Positions 12,126-24,700 of a stretch of DNA of 64,000 nt are shown piece after piece (position 1 is the stretch's first letter; every line of letters starts with the position of its first letter). The stretch lies in the NCBI RefSeq assembly GCF_905475395.1, contig NC_058337.1, forward strand, positions 93,366,368-93,430,367, in the 5' to 3' direction. The notes under the pieces were generated by a model. It was not told the origin of the DNA. It was given only the letters and a program-made list of their open reading frames with translations, and did no database searches. Both the position numbers and the translations under genes were made by a program. Origin of the DNA: Chrysoperla carnea. Its lineage: Eukaryota; Arthropoda; Insecta; Neuroptera; Chrysopidae.

Positions 12126-13485
12126 TTTTAATCTGAGTAATTTTTATTTAAAACTACATAAAACGGCTCCCCCATAAAACTATATAATATTATTTAAAGG
12201 TTATGTATAAATTTTACACATGTGTGTTTATTTTACTCATTTTATACATAAACGAGGAGAAAGAGAAACAACAGTAGTTTAATGGTAGTATTTTACATTT
12301 CCACTATGTGTCACTAGCATAGCTTGCACTAATGGAAAGATGGTGTTAAATAGTAAAAGCCTCCATACTATCATTTGCACATCTCAATGTAAAATACCCA
12401 TTTAACCTCCATGTGCTATAATAAAAGCGGTGTTCTTTTGTGTAATCACACTGTGTCGGAAAAATCTTGCTAATAATGATTTCTGTGAATAAAATATGCG
12501 TCAATAGCCCTTTTCAATGCAATTTCGATTCCGTATTGTCAAACTGTCCGAAACAAAAGATATTAATCAGTTTAACTTGAATAATTGTATATTGTGTCAT
12601 AGATGTCAATTAATTGTGAGAGCGATATTGGACTTCGAATTAGTAGTTAGAGTGAACATATGATTTACTGATGGTCATGGTAACCGTCTGCTGAGCCTTA
12701 AATATGATAGTAGGTAATGTTCCAAATCGCCCTGTAAGGTTCCTCGAATTTCTATGTGTCATATTCCCCCCAGGGGGAGATTTGAAAAACTGTCACTAAG
12801 TTATGGCTCTGAAAACTGTCTGCTTGTTTGATATTTCATTAGATGTGATTCTGAACAGTCATCCTACAAAGTTTGAACTCAACAAGTTGTCCCATTCCCG
12901 AATTATGCCAAAAAAACCGAAAATGTCGTTAAGCGGAAAAAAAATTTGAAGTGATGGTCCTGGAAACTGTAAAACTTGTTTGGTTGTGTTGAGGATGTCA
13001 AAAGGATCAGGAAAATATGTCTGGCAGAAAAGCAAGTGGTCTGGGATATTTTTGGCAGCACTTTGAAAAACACGAATTATTCTCTGGGGGGGGGGGGGTT
13101 TAATTGGGGATTAATTCACAAGTGTCTTAGTAATTAGAAAATTTTCTACAATGATGTAATGAAAATAATATTTACACAATTTTTTTCACTTTTTTAAACA
13201 TGAATCTTTTACTAAACTTTTTCTCTGTTAAATCATGGAGATTACTTTTCGGAGAAAATATCTTTATTAGATCATTTTTTTCAATATTCAGGCAATTCTC
13301 AGATACAAAAACATTTTTTTTCTTTTTATTAAACGATTACATATCATACAACATGATTTATAGCATTTTGTTTCATGTAGGTGATCGATATGATAATTTA
13401 ACAAGTTTTCTGTCCGAAGACTTTTTTAGCCGTGGTTGCCATGTTCAATATATTTTTCTGCAGTTTATAAAATATACATAAATAT
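12126..13485. other. Intergenic upstream of BOP1
   Basis: No gene was recognised. The region includes a 13-14 nt G run near 13087 and short AT-rich open frames without codon-like composition. No promoter element can be named with confidence. Confidence 0.6.
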
Positions 13486-13757
13486 TTAGCTAATATAAGG
13501 CGTAACATAACTGATATCCTTAGTTTTATACTTAGAATTTGATTCAGTATTTTGGCAATCTTTGAGACATTTAAACAAACCTTCTTGTAAATCTATGTTG
13601 GTGGAATTAGTTTCGATACTTTCATTTTGATCATCGGGTTCAATTGTTTCAGTAATTGCACTAGTCTCAATATGTATACATAATTTTGGTGGGCAGTTAA
13701 ACATCCACAATCTCGTTTTTTTGATTTTTGTGTTTCAGTTTGTGTTGTTTTATAGTT
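13486..13757 (-). pseudogene. Duplicated last exon of the Gln/Asn-rich gene (diverged copy)
   Basis: This stretch is a diverged duplicate of the last exon at 14417-14584, about 827 bp downstream, and the similarity includes the acceptor side of the preceding intron. The acceptor (TATAG) is retained and the first 19 codons align (NYKTTQTETQKSKKRDCGC). A 2-nt length difference then shifts the frame, so splicing in the same phase would give a different 54-residue tail ending at TAG, 13593. The ancestral frame (with CPPKLC and IHIETS) stays open for some 70 further codons to 13486. In the main copy that frame stops early, but a matching LQECLFKYLKD is visible after its stop. It could be a decaying copy or an alternative terminal exon. 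Confidence 0.55.
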
Positions 13758-14416
13758 CTATAAAAAAATATCCCTGAGTGTAATAACAGTAAATAATCAG
13801 GCCGTCTTTAGATCAGAAGCAACTTAATAATACTGATGACATGCAAATACATTCCGTACATTGCTGTGCGCGCATTAAGCATTCTTTTTAATTTGTTGTC
13901 GAAAGAATCGTAAAGGAGCAATTTCATGGTGACACTTAAAGCTACACGTGACGCTGCTTTTTATCTAAATGGCACTCTGAACGAAATTATACCATAATGT
14001 AATCAAATTTGACGTTAAAAGCTAGCTTCAAGCATCACTATGAAATTGCACCTTAAATTGTGTTATGAATTCAAATGCGCGTGCTCATTCTAAATAGTTA
14101 GTTTGAGTATTTAATTATTTTAGGATTCGATTGAAAAATTACACGTGTTGCAATGGTACAATCGAGTGGTTAAAAAAGTTCCCGCAAAAGCAACATTCAT
14201 TTTTTTTTAAATTCTCAATTAATTAAATTTTTTTAAATCATTTGAAGCAGCGTTTTATATTTGAGGCTTCTCAATGTAAGTGAACTAAAAAATACCTTAA
14301 TGCCCTTATGGTACCATGCAGAACGAATATTCAAAACTGTTTTAACTGAGAAGTTCTTTTTTTTTTGCCGATTAAAAGATTCAATCTTTGAGATATTTAA
14401 ACAAACATTCTTGTAA

Positions 14417-17216
14417 TTATGGTTTCCTCGTTTCTTCTAAGATATCACATTGCAGATCCTCTGTCCCAACTGCTTCAGTAGTTTTACTAGTCTCAAAATG
14501 CAAACAACATAATTGCGTTGGGCAGTTACATCTACATACTCGTTCTTTCGTTTTTTCTATTTCAGTTTGTGTTGTTTTATAATTCTGTAAAAAAAGATGT
14601 TATTTCTGAGTGTAATAAGAGTCCATATCGGATTTTAAAATTTTCTTTTAGTCGACCAGAAACAAGTTCCCAGTTAAAGCAGTTTTTAATGCATTCTGTG
14701 GGGTTGCTGAGCGCACATCGAAATCATTATAAGAACTAAAATGCATAAACAAGGTGTAAATGTTTCCATAAAATTTTAAATAATAAAATATAATTTATCA
14801 AACACTGGATGGATATCATACATGCGTGGCAAGTGTCCTAACAATTTAACTCATTCAATAATCTTTCAATTAAATTATAATATTTATATTTATAAATTAA
14901 TGGTGTACACTATTTATACAAATAAATGGTATCCCACCATAAACTTGAGAGAAACTATACCTCCTGACATGGATACAATAAACTTGACGTAGACGTTCCT
15001 GCATTACAATGAAATCGCAATTGGTATGATTTACATTGTTGTTGAGATTGAGCCATCATTTTTTCTATTATATGTTGTTCTAATTGTCTCAAAAGTGTGC
15101 AATAATCAATCTGAGAAATTTGTTGTCCATTATTATTACAATTTTGTGGAGGTTGTTGCTGGCATCGTCTAGAAAATGTTAATTACAAAATTATTCATTG
15201 AATTTACGCATTTTATTCAAAGTTACAAAATCTCTAAAAGTTTTCGGGAAAATTTTTCGTAGATTTTTCTAATGCGAACTCAATGTCCTTTTTAAAAGTA
15301 ATTGTTTTTATCAGTCCTAATCAAAATCTAGGTACCGATTTGACAAATAATTTTAAAAAAGTGGGAATTTGCGAAAAACAACTCAATACTAAATGAACAA
15401 GAATTAATTCATTTATAAAATTAGTAAAATTTAATCCTAGTACAAATAAAAAAAAAACAATTGATTGAGTTAATTGTTGAACTATCATAGTCATTCTTAA
15501 TATCATCATAATAGTCATTTTCAAATATTCCAAAATCGTTAGAAATAGAGCAAAACTTCAAATGGCAACAATATTTCTTATAAAAATATTAGCAACGTTT
15601 GCTCGAAAATCTGAAAAAAGTTATCAATTCTGTAGCCGTTTCCGGACACTTTTTTACTATAATAAAACACTTATTTTGGCATACCCTATTAACATTTCGA
15701 ATATTGAAACTTTGTTCAGGCACACGTGGTATAGCCCCAATATTTGAAACTAAAGAATTTGTAGAACAAAAATTAAACGCCCGAGCAGGGACTTGAACCC
15801 TGGACCCTTGGATTAAAAGTCCAATGCTCTACCGACTGAGCTACCCGGGCTTACGTTTTGATGTAAAAATGTAACAGCTTAGTGAAATATTGTTAACGTA
15901 GCATCCACAAAGACAATATTTTCAGCATAAAACCAACCTGAACGTGAAAACTGCAACAAATAAAAACGGAAATGCCATAACGACGTTAAGCCGAACGACG
16001 ACGCCATAAACTTTATGCCATTCGCTTGCTTGTTTTTTAAATAAACTTTCTCGCTATATTATCCTGACAAGACGCTCACTAACCGTATGGGGCCTACAGC
16101 TGAAAAGAGGCACTTTTAATAAAGCTTCGCTTTAAATCGGATACAACATAACGCACTTCGTGCGCCATAAAATAATGCTCCTTATGTGTCTAAGATAATG
16201 AGCATTGCGCTCTTTTAAATAACGTTTTGTGTAATATTATCGGAATTCGTTTCAAAGCATGAAATTTCAAAAAATCATTGGGCGGATATTTTCTATGGAA
16301 AATCTTGCATGATTCGTAACATGGGAAATGAGAACTGGAAGATTTTGTAGAAATATTTGAGTTTTCTTTTTAAATATAATTTACTTACTGCTGTTGTTGT
16401 TGTTGTAGTTGTTGCAGTTGTTGCGTGGGTTGTTGCACATATTGCGCTGTTGTTTGTACGCCATTCGGACTAGGGCAAGGACATGATGGCGCCTGCTGAA
16501 ATGTGAATGTTACTCCTCCAGGATAACAAAATGGTATAGCAATCAAATTACTACTATTATTTGAACTCATTTGTGGAATGTTACTGTTATTACACTGAGG
16601 CACTTGATAAATATTGGATGATGCTATTTCTTGTACGCTGTATATTCCATGGCCATTTAATAGATGTCTACTATTCTGAAAAATTGTCGAATCTGTTGCA
16701 AAAATTAAACTATTTGTATTATATTGTTAAAAAAAGAAATATCGTTATATCCAAGCCCATTCGTCGAAATTTTAATAATCACTGTAATGGTAAGACATTG
16801 GTAACAATTATCTCCGTAAATACTTGTGAAAAAATGTGGAAATTTATTAACAGATTTTTCGTAAAGCAAAATCATCTGAAAAAGGGTTAGTTGTAAAACC
16901 AACTACTAATTGTTTGGCAAAAATCGATGGGTTAGGAAAAATCATACAATGAATAGAAAATAAAATAACGCGTAAGTAAACTATTAACGAAATAATTTAT
17001 TATTTCTCAGATGATTTTTTGATACAATATATTCTTTGAAATACGTAAGAGGAATTTAATATATTCCCTAAGCAGCAATTGATATTTTCAGAATTTTTTA
17101 TTTATTTAAACATTTCAATTACAAAAAATTTAGAAGTACTTACTATTATTATTATTACTTGTTAAAGGTTCATTACAAATATTTGTTCCTTCAGACCTTA
17201 ATGATGGTCGGTTCAT
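14417..17216 (-). CDS. Uncharacterised Gln/Asn/Cys-rich protein
   Basis: I do not recognise this gene. Minus-strand exons 17144-17216, 16389-16692, 14961-15168 and 14417-14584 join with GT-AG sites and matching phases to give 251 codons (250 aa). It starts MNRPSLRSEGTNICNEPLTS. It continues with Asn runs, a Pro/Cys patch (SCPCPSPNG), a poly-Gln tract around residues 110-128 at the end of exon 2, and a helical stretch in exon 3 (IDYCTLLRQLEQHIIEKMM). It ends in a Cys-rich segment (VCRCNCPTQLCCLHF). There is no signal peptide or membrane segment. The exon 2 acceptor was chosen because only it keeps the frame open. Intron 2 hosts a tRNA-Lys gene on the same strand. The last exon is duplicated at 13486-13757. 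Low complexity is clear; a role in transcription or RNA binding would be speculation. Confidence 0.65.
15778..15850 (-). tRNA. tRNA-Lys (anticodon UUU)
   Basis: This 73-nt cloverleaf starts GCCCGGGTAGCTCAGTCGGT. The 7-bp acceptor stem GCCCGGG/CTCGGGC contains a G:U pair. The anticodon loop CTTTTAA lies in a TTGGA/TCCAA stem and the T arm is CAGGG TTCAAGT CCCTG. No CCA is encoded. A T run follows on the minus strand (pol III terminator). It lies inside intron 2 of the Gln/Asn-rich gene and is identical to the copies at 18123 and 39331. Confidence 0.97.
15851..16388. other. Remainder of Gln/Asn-rich gene intron 2
   Basis: A less AT-rich stretch (about 15950-16150) with several CG dinucleotides. 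No open frame, RNA fold or known repeat was recognised. Confidence 0.5.
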
Positions 17217-17558
17217 TGTTTACTACAAATTTTGATAGCTTTTTAAATGGTCATTTTAAGATTATTTGAAATTTTTTTAAAATTATTGCCATGGAAACTT
17301 TTTTTATTTTACATATGATAAAAATTTTCGCTTCACGGTTGGAGGAATTTTTTGGGACTCTACACTATATGCATCTCTTTTTTAGTAAGATCGAAACTTG
17401 AATTTTCACTTAAAAACTTTTGATTTCTTACTAGAAAATACCAATTACAACAAAGCTGCTTTCAAATACAATCAAATAGATGTCGACTAATATCCTGATC
17501 ATTTTGAATATGAACTCTAGATGTTTTTGGAGCTAATAAAACTATAAATATTAATTCT

Positions 17559-17624
17559 AGAATGAATTTTTTTAGATTAATTTTCGTATTATAATACGAA
17601 AATTAATCTAAAAAAATTCATTCT
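17559..17624. repeat. Perfect 66-nt palindrome without spacer
   Basis: Bases 17559-17591 and 17592-17624 are exact reverse complements (33 nt each, no mismatch, no loop), centred on CGTATTATAATACG. Such exact symmetry implies a recent origin or an assembly fold-back. Confidence 0.9.
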
Positions 17625-17689
17625 TCAAGGAGGTAAATTAGGGGGTGAAAGTTTTATGAAGCTTTGCCATTTTTGAAGTTAGAAATGTA

Positions 17690-18070
17690 AAACTTGATAT
17701 ATGAGCTTATGGTTAGAGACGGTTATTTTACTCTTTTCCTAACAATTCATTCTTTAAAAGGGCCAAATTGGGGATGAAAGTTTATATGAAACTCCGTATT
17801 TTTGGTGGTGAAAAGGAGATGATAGTTTGTATGAAAAATCGTTATTTTTGAATTAATTACTTAACCGATTTTAAAATTTATTTCACCTATAGAAAGTTAC
17901 AATATCAGAGAGTATCATGGGCAAAATTTCATTTCAAAAAAAGTTAGAGCACTCCCCCCCCCCCAAAATTAATAAAATAGTGAATAAAAAGGAGGATAAG
18001 TGCTAGGGCTATAATGCGCTAGGGCTAAAATTGATCCAGAAAATTGGGGAAAAAATCGAAATTTAATATG
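17690..18070 (+). repeat. Interspersed repeat family B, copy 2
   Basis: Blocks shared with other copies: GATGAAAGTTTAT, TTAACCGATTTTAAAATT, TTTCACCTATAGAAAG, TATCAGAGAGTATC, AAAATTAATAAAATAGTGAA and GGATAAGTG. It is noncoding and of unknown class. This is the longest copy seen here and sits directly before the tRNA-Lys gene. Confidence 0.55.
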
Positions 18071-18122
18071 GGTAAAAATTGCATATTTCTGTACCGACGT
18101 CCTATTTACCGTAAAAGTATAA

Positions 18123-18195
18123 GCCCGGGTAGCTCAGTCGGTAGAGCATTGGACTTTTAATCCAAGGGTCCAGGGTTCAAGTCCCTGCTCGGGCG
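18123..18195 (+). tRNA. tRNA-Lys (anticodon UUU)
   Basis: Identical over all 73 nt to the copies at 15778 and 39331, with the same stems, CTTTTAA anticodon loop and TTCAAGT T loop. It is followed at once by a CTTTTT terminator-like run. It lies between genes, on the opposite strand to its two sisters. Confidence 0.97.
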
Positions 18196-18730
18196 ATGCT
18201 TTTTATTCAAATTGTTCTTTCAGACTTTATTTTCTGATTTGAAAACTGTAAAGAGTAGCGAAGAAAACTATAAAAAGTCCCGTACGCGCAGTAGTGAATG
18301 AAACTAAACCAGTGTAACAATTTTCGTGCTACAAAATTTAGCTTCTCATTTCATTTGAAATTTAAAAACTTTTCTTTCTAAATTCTGTTTATTTTTTGAA
18401 ATTTCAGATTCAATAATTTCGGTGACAAAGGTGGAAGGGCGGTTAATTGTTACAACTTTTCTTTAACATTTTTCTAACATATTTTTTAAAATTTTTTAAA
18501 AATATTCACATTTTTTCCCTGAGTGTGCTCCTATGTTCTGTGTACTTTTCAAAATAACTTTACTACTTGAAAGACAAAGTTTCAAGGAATTATTTAGTAA
18601 ATTTTTTGAGAACATTTTCAAATTCAAAATGAACATTCGTTTTTCTTTACTCGTACATTTGGATCTTATGAATAAATAACCTTAACTAAATTTAAAAATA
18701 AAAAAACATTGTTATATGTCAAAAATTGAT

Positions 18731-18736
18731 TTTATT
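18731..18736 (-). promoter_or_regulatory. Poly(A) signal, NUP160
   Basis: AATAAA on the minus strand about 50 nt after the NUP160 stop codon. Confidence 0.6.
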
Positions 18737-18783
18737 TGAATACGGTAAATTTTTAACAAAGTACAAAAATATGAACTCACAAT

Positions 18784-21700
18784 TTAATAAGCTTCTACAC
18801 TACTACTAGTACTAGCCCGTGCGGTGGCTTTTTGCCATTGTATTCTTTCATAATCCGCTGATATTCGACGGGCTGTAGTTGCATATTTTTTCAAAACATT
18901 ATGGAGATGTTGGTAGTATACACGATACTTTTCATTAGCTTCTGAAAGACGTTTTAATCTTTGTAAAATATGGAAAAATGTGAATGTTGGCAAGCAGAGC
19001 GGAGGTGCATTTGGCAATATTGGATTCTTTAAACCAAACAATTCTTTTCCTTTTCCTAACGCGGCATCAACATAATCAACACATATCCTACATGCTTCCA
19101 ATATTCGACCACTTGAATTGTACAAACGAATTAACTCACCGGCATTTCGAACCTAAAATAAAAAAGAAAACGTTGTAATAATTGGAAATTTTTTAAAATT
19201 TAATCATATACTGCCATCCTTAATAGTAGAAAATTCGAAGTACTCCTAATATCCGTTTAACTATTGAATTTGCTAGTCTCAAATCGTTATAATTAATGAT
19301 GATGTTAATTTTGTAAATAAATTCATTTTAAAATGAAACTATACTTTCATTTAAAATAGAAAAATATTTCTTTGAATGGGTAACTTATAATCTCTAACGA
19401 CATTCTCTTGCTCTCTCTTATTTATTGCATACAGATAGCTGAATCGATCTAAATTAAAATATCGATTCAGATTTCAAAATAATCCCAAAAATACATTAAA
19501 AAAATGCCTAACATTCTTAGAATATGGTAGCTATTCTAGGAATCTTTCCTATGATCCTAAAAGCTACTTTCGCAGTTTTTGTTAGCTATCAACAACTTCA
19601 GTAATATAAAAAGAAAACCGAGGTCATTAGAAAAAGAACATGCTGGCCTGGTCAGAAGTGTCTTATCCAAACTCGTTCTCTTAATTGCAAAAATACGGCA
19701 ACATAAAATACGACATGCAAACTTTTGTCTTTTAGAATCACTCCCTCCCTCATCACGCTACAAAAGAAACTTTGAATTTTTGAAAACATTATACTCCTTC
19801 TTTGATGTAAGAATAGAGTAACAAATTTCTCACCTTATACGATGCTGTTAGCCAATATGGAAGATATCCATTGAATGCAATAATACGTCTTGCAACAACT
19901 TTATGTAAAACCGTTAAATTATCTTCCTCGTATTTCATCAACATTTCTTTTAAAAACATCCAACCAACTTTTGCGGCACTAGTTTCGCCTAATGCCAAAT
20001 CAGCTACAGAATTTTTAATTAACCATGCACTTGATTCAGGAGATTGATTACGATTTAATCGCAGACAAGCTGTTGTAAGTGCTTCAAAAACTGTATCATA
20101 CGACAAGCCAAATGTCGTACATAAATTAGCTGCTGCTTCAAATAATCCCACATTTAAAAGTAAACCAACTAATTCATTTGGCGCTGAAAGAATGAATCAA
20201 AAAATTAATATTTTAATCATTTTGTATAATTTACATTCGCAATTTAAAACAATTAATACTATATCTAACGGAGGGGGGATCTAGCCTCTACCATTGATAA
20301 TCTGATAATAACTCCAAATAAATTTGAACTAACAATATAATCCTGTAAATACAGCCATTTATGAAACGCATTTCCAATGATAAGTTTTGCTGTTCAAGCT
20401 GTTTCCATTTGTTGATATTTATTGATTTTTGACCTTAAGACTGTTGACTGCGATCTTATTTTCAAAAACGAATAACTTTCTACTTACTAGAATAGCAGGA
20501 TATTTGAAATTGTGGACTTAATTTGGATAATGTTAATCTGGCAGTTACATGTTCCAATTCCTTTTTAATATCTTCAATATTTAACACTTCAATATCACGT
20601 TTTAATTCAATTTTTTCCGCCTGTAAACAAATATTCGATGAGAATAAACAATCAGTTGAAATGAAAAATCGTATTCGTGAATTTTTTTTATCATTTCACC
20701 TTTATGATGAGTTAGTTTTTACTTTTTTGCATTCTATACGTTTATTGAAGTTTCTAAAAACACGATTAGTTTGCTACTTGTTTCATTTTAGGAAAAAGGT
20801 CTCTTTATTTTATTAGCTTGAAGAACTCTAAAGTCGCCCTTTTAGCAATTGCTTTTACGGACTCGCTCAATTTAATGGACTTGTTTGTACGCCGCGTTAA
20901 ATTTTTTTCAATTTTTAATAAAATCAAAATAAGGAGACAATAAAACTACGATATGCAGTAAATTAATGGTGGTAATATAACGACATATTTTTTTTTAAAA
21001 GTTAGTGGAAGGAAAAAAAGTTGGTTTACACCAACTTTAAAAGTCTTTATACGCTGATTTTTTCATTTCTTTCCCCGAACTCGGTAAAATTGTAAGTATC
21101 GAAAAGATAGTTTGATGGAAAATTTTCGTTTTCAATACATGTTTTTGAAATAAAAGTGTAGTATCAAAAATTTATTTCATAAAAATGGGTTCAAAAAAAG
21201 TGCACATCTATTACATTTTTGTAGGACCATCATATATAAAAGTAAGAATAATATTTTTAATACATACTCCATCATCATTTTGAAATTCTGATATAGTCAG
21301 AAAAGTATTTTGCAATCTTTTTCGAATTTCATCTGTTAATTCAATCTTCAATGGGCCAACACCTGGTATTTCAACATTTTCTGCAATTTCAACAACAGGT
21401 TGCTCATCAACAAAAGCTCTCGGTCGAACAATAAATTGAAATGGTTTTTCGACTAAATACAAGCAATTTAAACATGATAAATAACTCTTGACTTGTCGTT
21501 CAAGTGCCCATTCTTGATTTATTTGGCTCAACACTAGACCTTGTTCGTACATAACAGTTCCAGCTGCAACAACAAAAAAAGAAAGTATTAGCGATATTTA
21601 TTTGTGGAAATAAAAATTTTTTCTAACAAGCGTTTGCAATCAATACTGTGATTAATTTAGAATCTAAACCAAATCTAAAATCTTTAAATGAATAAATTTT

Positions 21701-24700
21701 AATTTTCTATCTATAATCGCCTTTTTGGTAATTAGATATCTTTATGTACGTTAATCTGAATTTACAGAGAAAAAAGTTTTTTTTATATATAGATACACAT
21801 AAAAATTAAAAATCCAATTTACCTCGTCTAAAATTTCCTTTGATCATATGAAAGCTGTATAGAAAATCATATACATAATTTTCCTGCAAATTCATTGCAC
21901 GGGCTCGTGATTCAACAATATTTTCAAATTCAGAAATCATACCAACATACGGAAATTTAATTAATGTATCCAATTGTTTTTTTTCCAATAATGTACCAAC
22001 TAATTGTCGTAAGCAATCTTTACGTCTGTTACGGTCTGGATTTGCATCTAATGCATGATATGCTTGCTCATAATGATCCAAATTTAAATGATGTACAAAA
22101 ATTATTGAGTGTAATGTAGCTAAATGTGTTTCGTTTTCATCATCAATTCGACTAATTGCGGTCTCAGCCATTTTAATTGCACAGTCATATGCATCGTATT
22201 GTTCAAATAAATTAATAACCTGTAAAAAATAATTATTTTTTAGAAACAGTATTTTACGGCCTTTTGCTTCATGCAGTTAATAGCACGTCGCTCGGAATGC
22301 TATATTGTTCGATTTTTATGCAAGCGGTATCATAATTCCTCAGGTAATAATGAATTTTCAAATAAAACTTGTGAATTATGCTTATATGTTCGCTTTCTTT
22401 TTTAAATAAAAATTATTTGTCGAAGTATTCTTTAAATTTATTTTTATTTTAAAATTAGTCATTCGGGCACTTTATTTTTTTTAAATCTAAGTAAGCTACT
22501 GCTACTGTTTTTCACCATTATTTAACTACCTAAGTATGAAATAAATAATAAATGACTAAATATTCAGATATGTTAAAAATTTTAGACTAAATTCGCTACA
22601 ATATCCTAAAATTCAGTTACAATTCCCTTATCAAAACCTCAAATTTCCTACATTTATATTGATTAATAATTTTAAATCATATCCTCAATTTATTTATAAT
22701 TAACATTACCTTTAAGTAATATTCTGTTAAAGCTTTCGTTTCAGTATTTTCTTCTCCCGATAAATTAATAATCTTTTCAATTAAAAATTTATCCGTATAT
22801 ATTCCATTCGCAGCTAACTGGAATAAGTCTAGCGCTTTACGACGTTCACCATTTGCAAGAAATGCTACCGCTAACAAAAATTGACCTACAAAATTAAAAC
22901 ATAACTTTTCAGTAATTACAGATTTTTCAGTATTTTTAATGTCAAACAAAAATATTTACGTGAACAATTGTTCCATTCACACCATGGACTTAATTGTCGA
23001 ACATATTGTTGTAAAATTAAATGTTGGCCACTAGATAACAGCCATTCACCAAGTGTAAGAGTACCACTAACTGGCCAACTATTGAAATTAATATTAAGGA
23101 TTTAAATAATTTGAATAGAAATTAGTGTATCATATTAATCGCACGATACACGTTTGATATTTTTACGGAATAAATTATTATATAAGGGAATCACCAATCG
23201 CTGTAAGTCTTTTTCAGCAATCTTTTGACAGGTTGGCAGAATTATTGAAGATTGAGCTACAGTCAAATATCATCTGTTCAGCTATACTCGATTGAATAAA
23301 ATAGGTGAGTTTAATAGACTGACTTGGTTGAATAGACTAGTTGAGGCAATACAGTTAATGCATTCATGTTGGAAAAAATTCTGATAAAACCTCCAAGTTT
23401 TAAAAAAAGAAGGTTTTAAATTCATCTTTGAAACTGGTCTTGATAGAATCTTGTGGTTTAATTAGTTTATAATAAAACTTGTCATGTAATCGTTATTTAA
23501 AAAAGGATACATTAATTTAGAAATAATTCCAGCATATGTTAGTAAAGAGTTGTGCCAGTATGGAATTGCATTTAAATCACTCTGTAAATTGGCCAATTGT
23601 TGATGAGCACGCCTTCCACCATCACCCAAAATAAATAATTCCGGTAGAGTTGTGTATCGTTGAGACAAAGCTCTTGAACTTGTTATCACAGGTGCAAGTT
23701 GTAAACAGGATAATTTTTGTTGAGAGCTTTCCCTTAATAAACATAAAAATGACGTTTTTTTTAAAAATATTATTCAAAAGTAGGCAATGGTAAGTGTACT
23801 TACAACATAGTTATAGGTGACGCAATTGTTTCGCTTAGCCATACAATCGTAAAATATGCTTGCGTAAAAACAACGGTATCCGGCATACAAACAGATCGAA
23901 TTGCTTCTAAAATATCCCAATCTTGCTGTCTACCTTCTAAGAGAATATGTTGCAAAAATAATAAATTGCGACAAATTGAGAACCTGAAACAATTAAATTG
24001 TATTTCTGAATACTAGTGAAATTACATGAAAAAGAGGATTATTCTGGGAAAAAAAACACCCGAAGTTTAAAATTGGTAAACAAATATCCTAAGAAGAATG
24101 GTATAATGTTATAAACAATTTCTCTCTTTTTCTCCTTCCCTTGAACACCAAAAAAGCCTTCGTCACTGTTATCATCAGATCTCGATTCGTATGAATTTGA
24201 CTTCAATTAATCAAGTCGTTCAGATTTCAAATTTAAAAACAAATAGAAACACACAATATTCCTTTTGCAGTTTTGACCAGAACATGAATACCATGTATAT
24301 TTAGTATCACTAAAAATACACATGGTATCCAAATCCCTGGAGTTTAATCTCTTAAAAAAGGGTCAAAAGAGTGAGAAATAGAGGAGGAATTTTTTATGTT
24401 AAAATGCCGAAAAAAAATATTTTAAAATTGGCAAATCTATTCAGAAACAGAAATATTGATAAACTTATTTTGTTTGTGTACTAAATTTTGAATATAATAA
24501 ACAGGAACAATCTTTAGTAATGGTCGAGTAAATCTTAATTAAAGAGAATAGAAAAAAATACACATATTTCCAACAAATACAAATAAAAATGTTTACCTTA
24601 TAATTGCCATTTGGTGCACACTTTCTGTAACTACCGATGCTCCTAATGAACTAGAATACATATGATCAATCATCGCAGACATTTTTCTTAAATAAGGACC

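Larger units (their letters stand above)
17217..18730. other. Intergenic between the Gln/Asn-rich gene and NUP160
   Basis: It holds a perfect 66-nt palindrome (17559-17624), a copy of family B (17690-18070) with a C run near 17950, and a tRNA-Lys gene (18123-18195). Nothing else was recognised. Confidence 0.7.
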
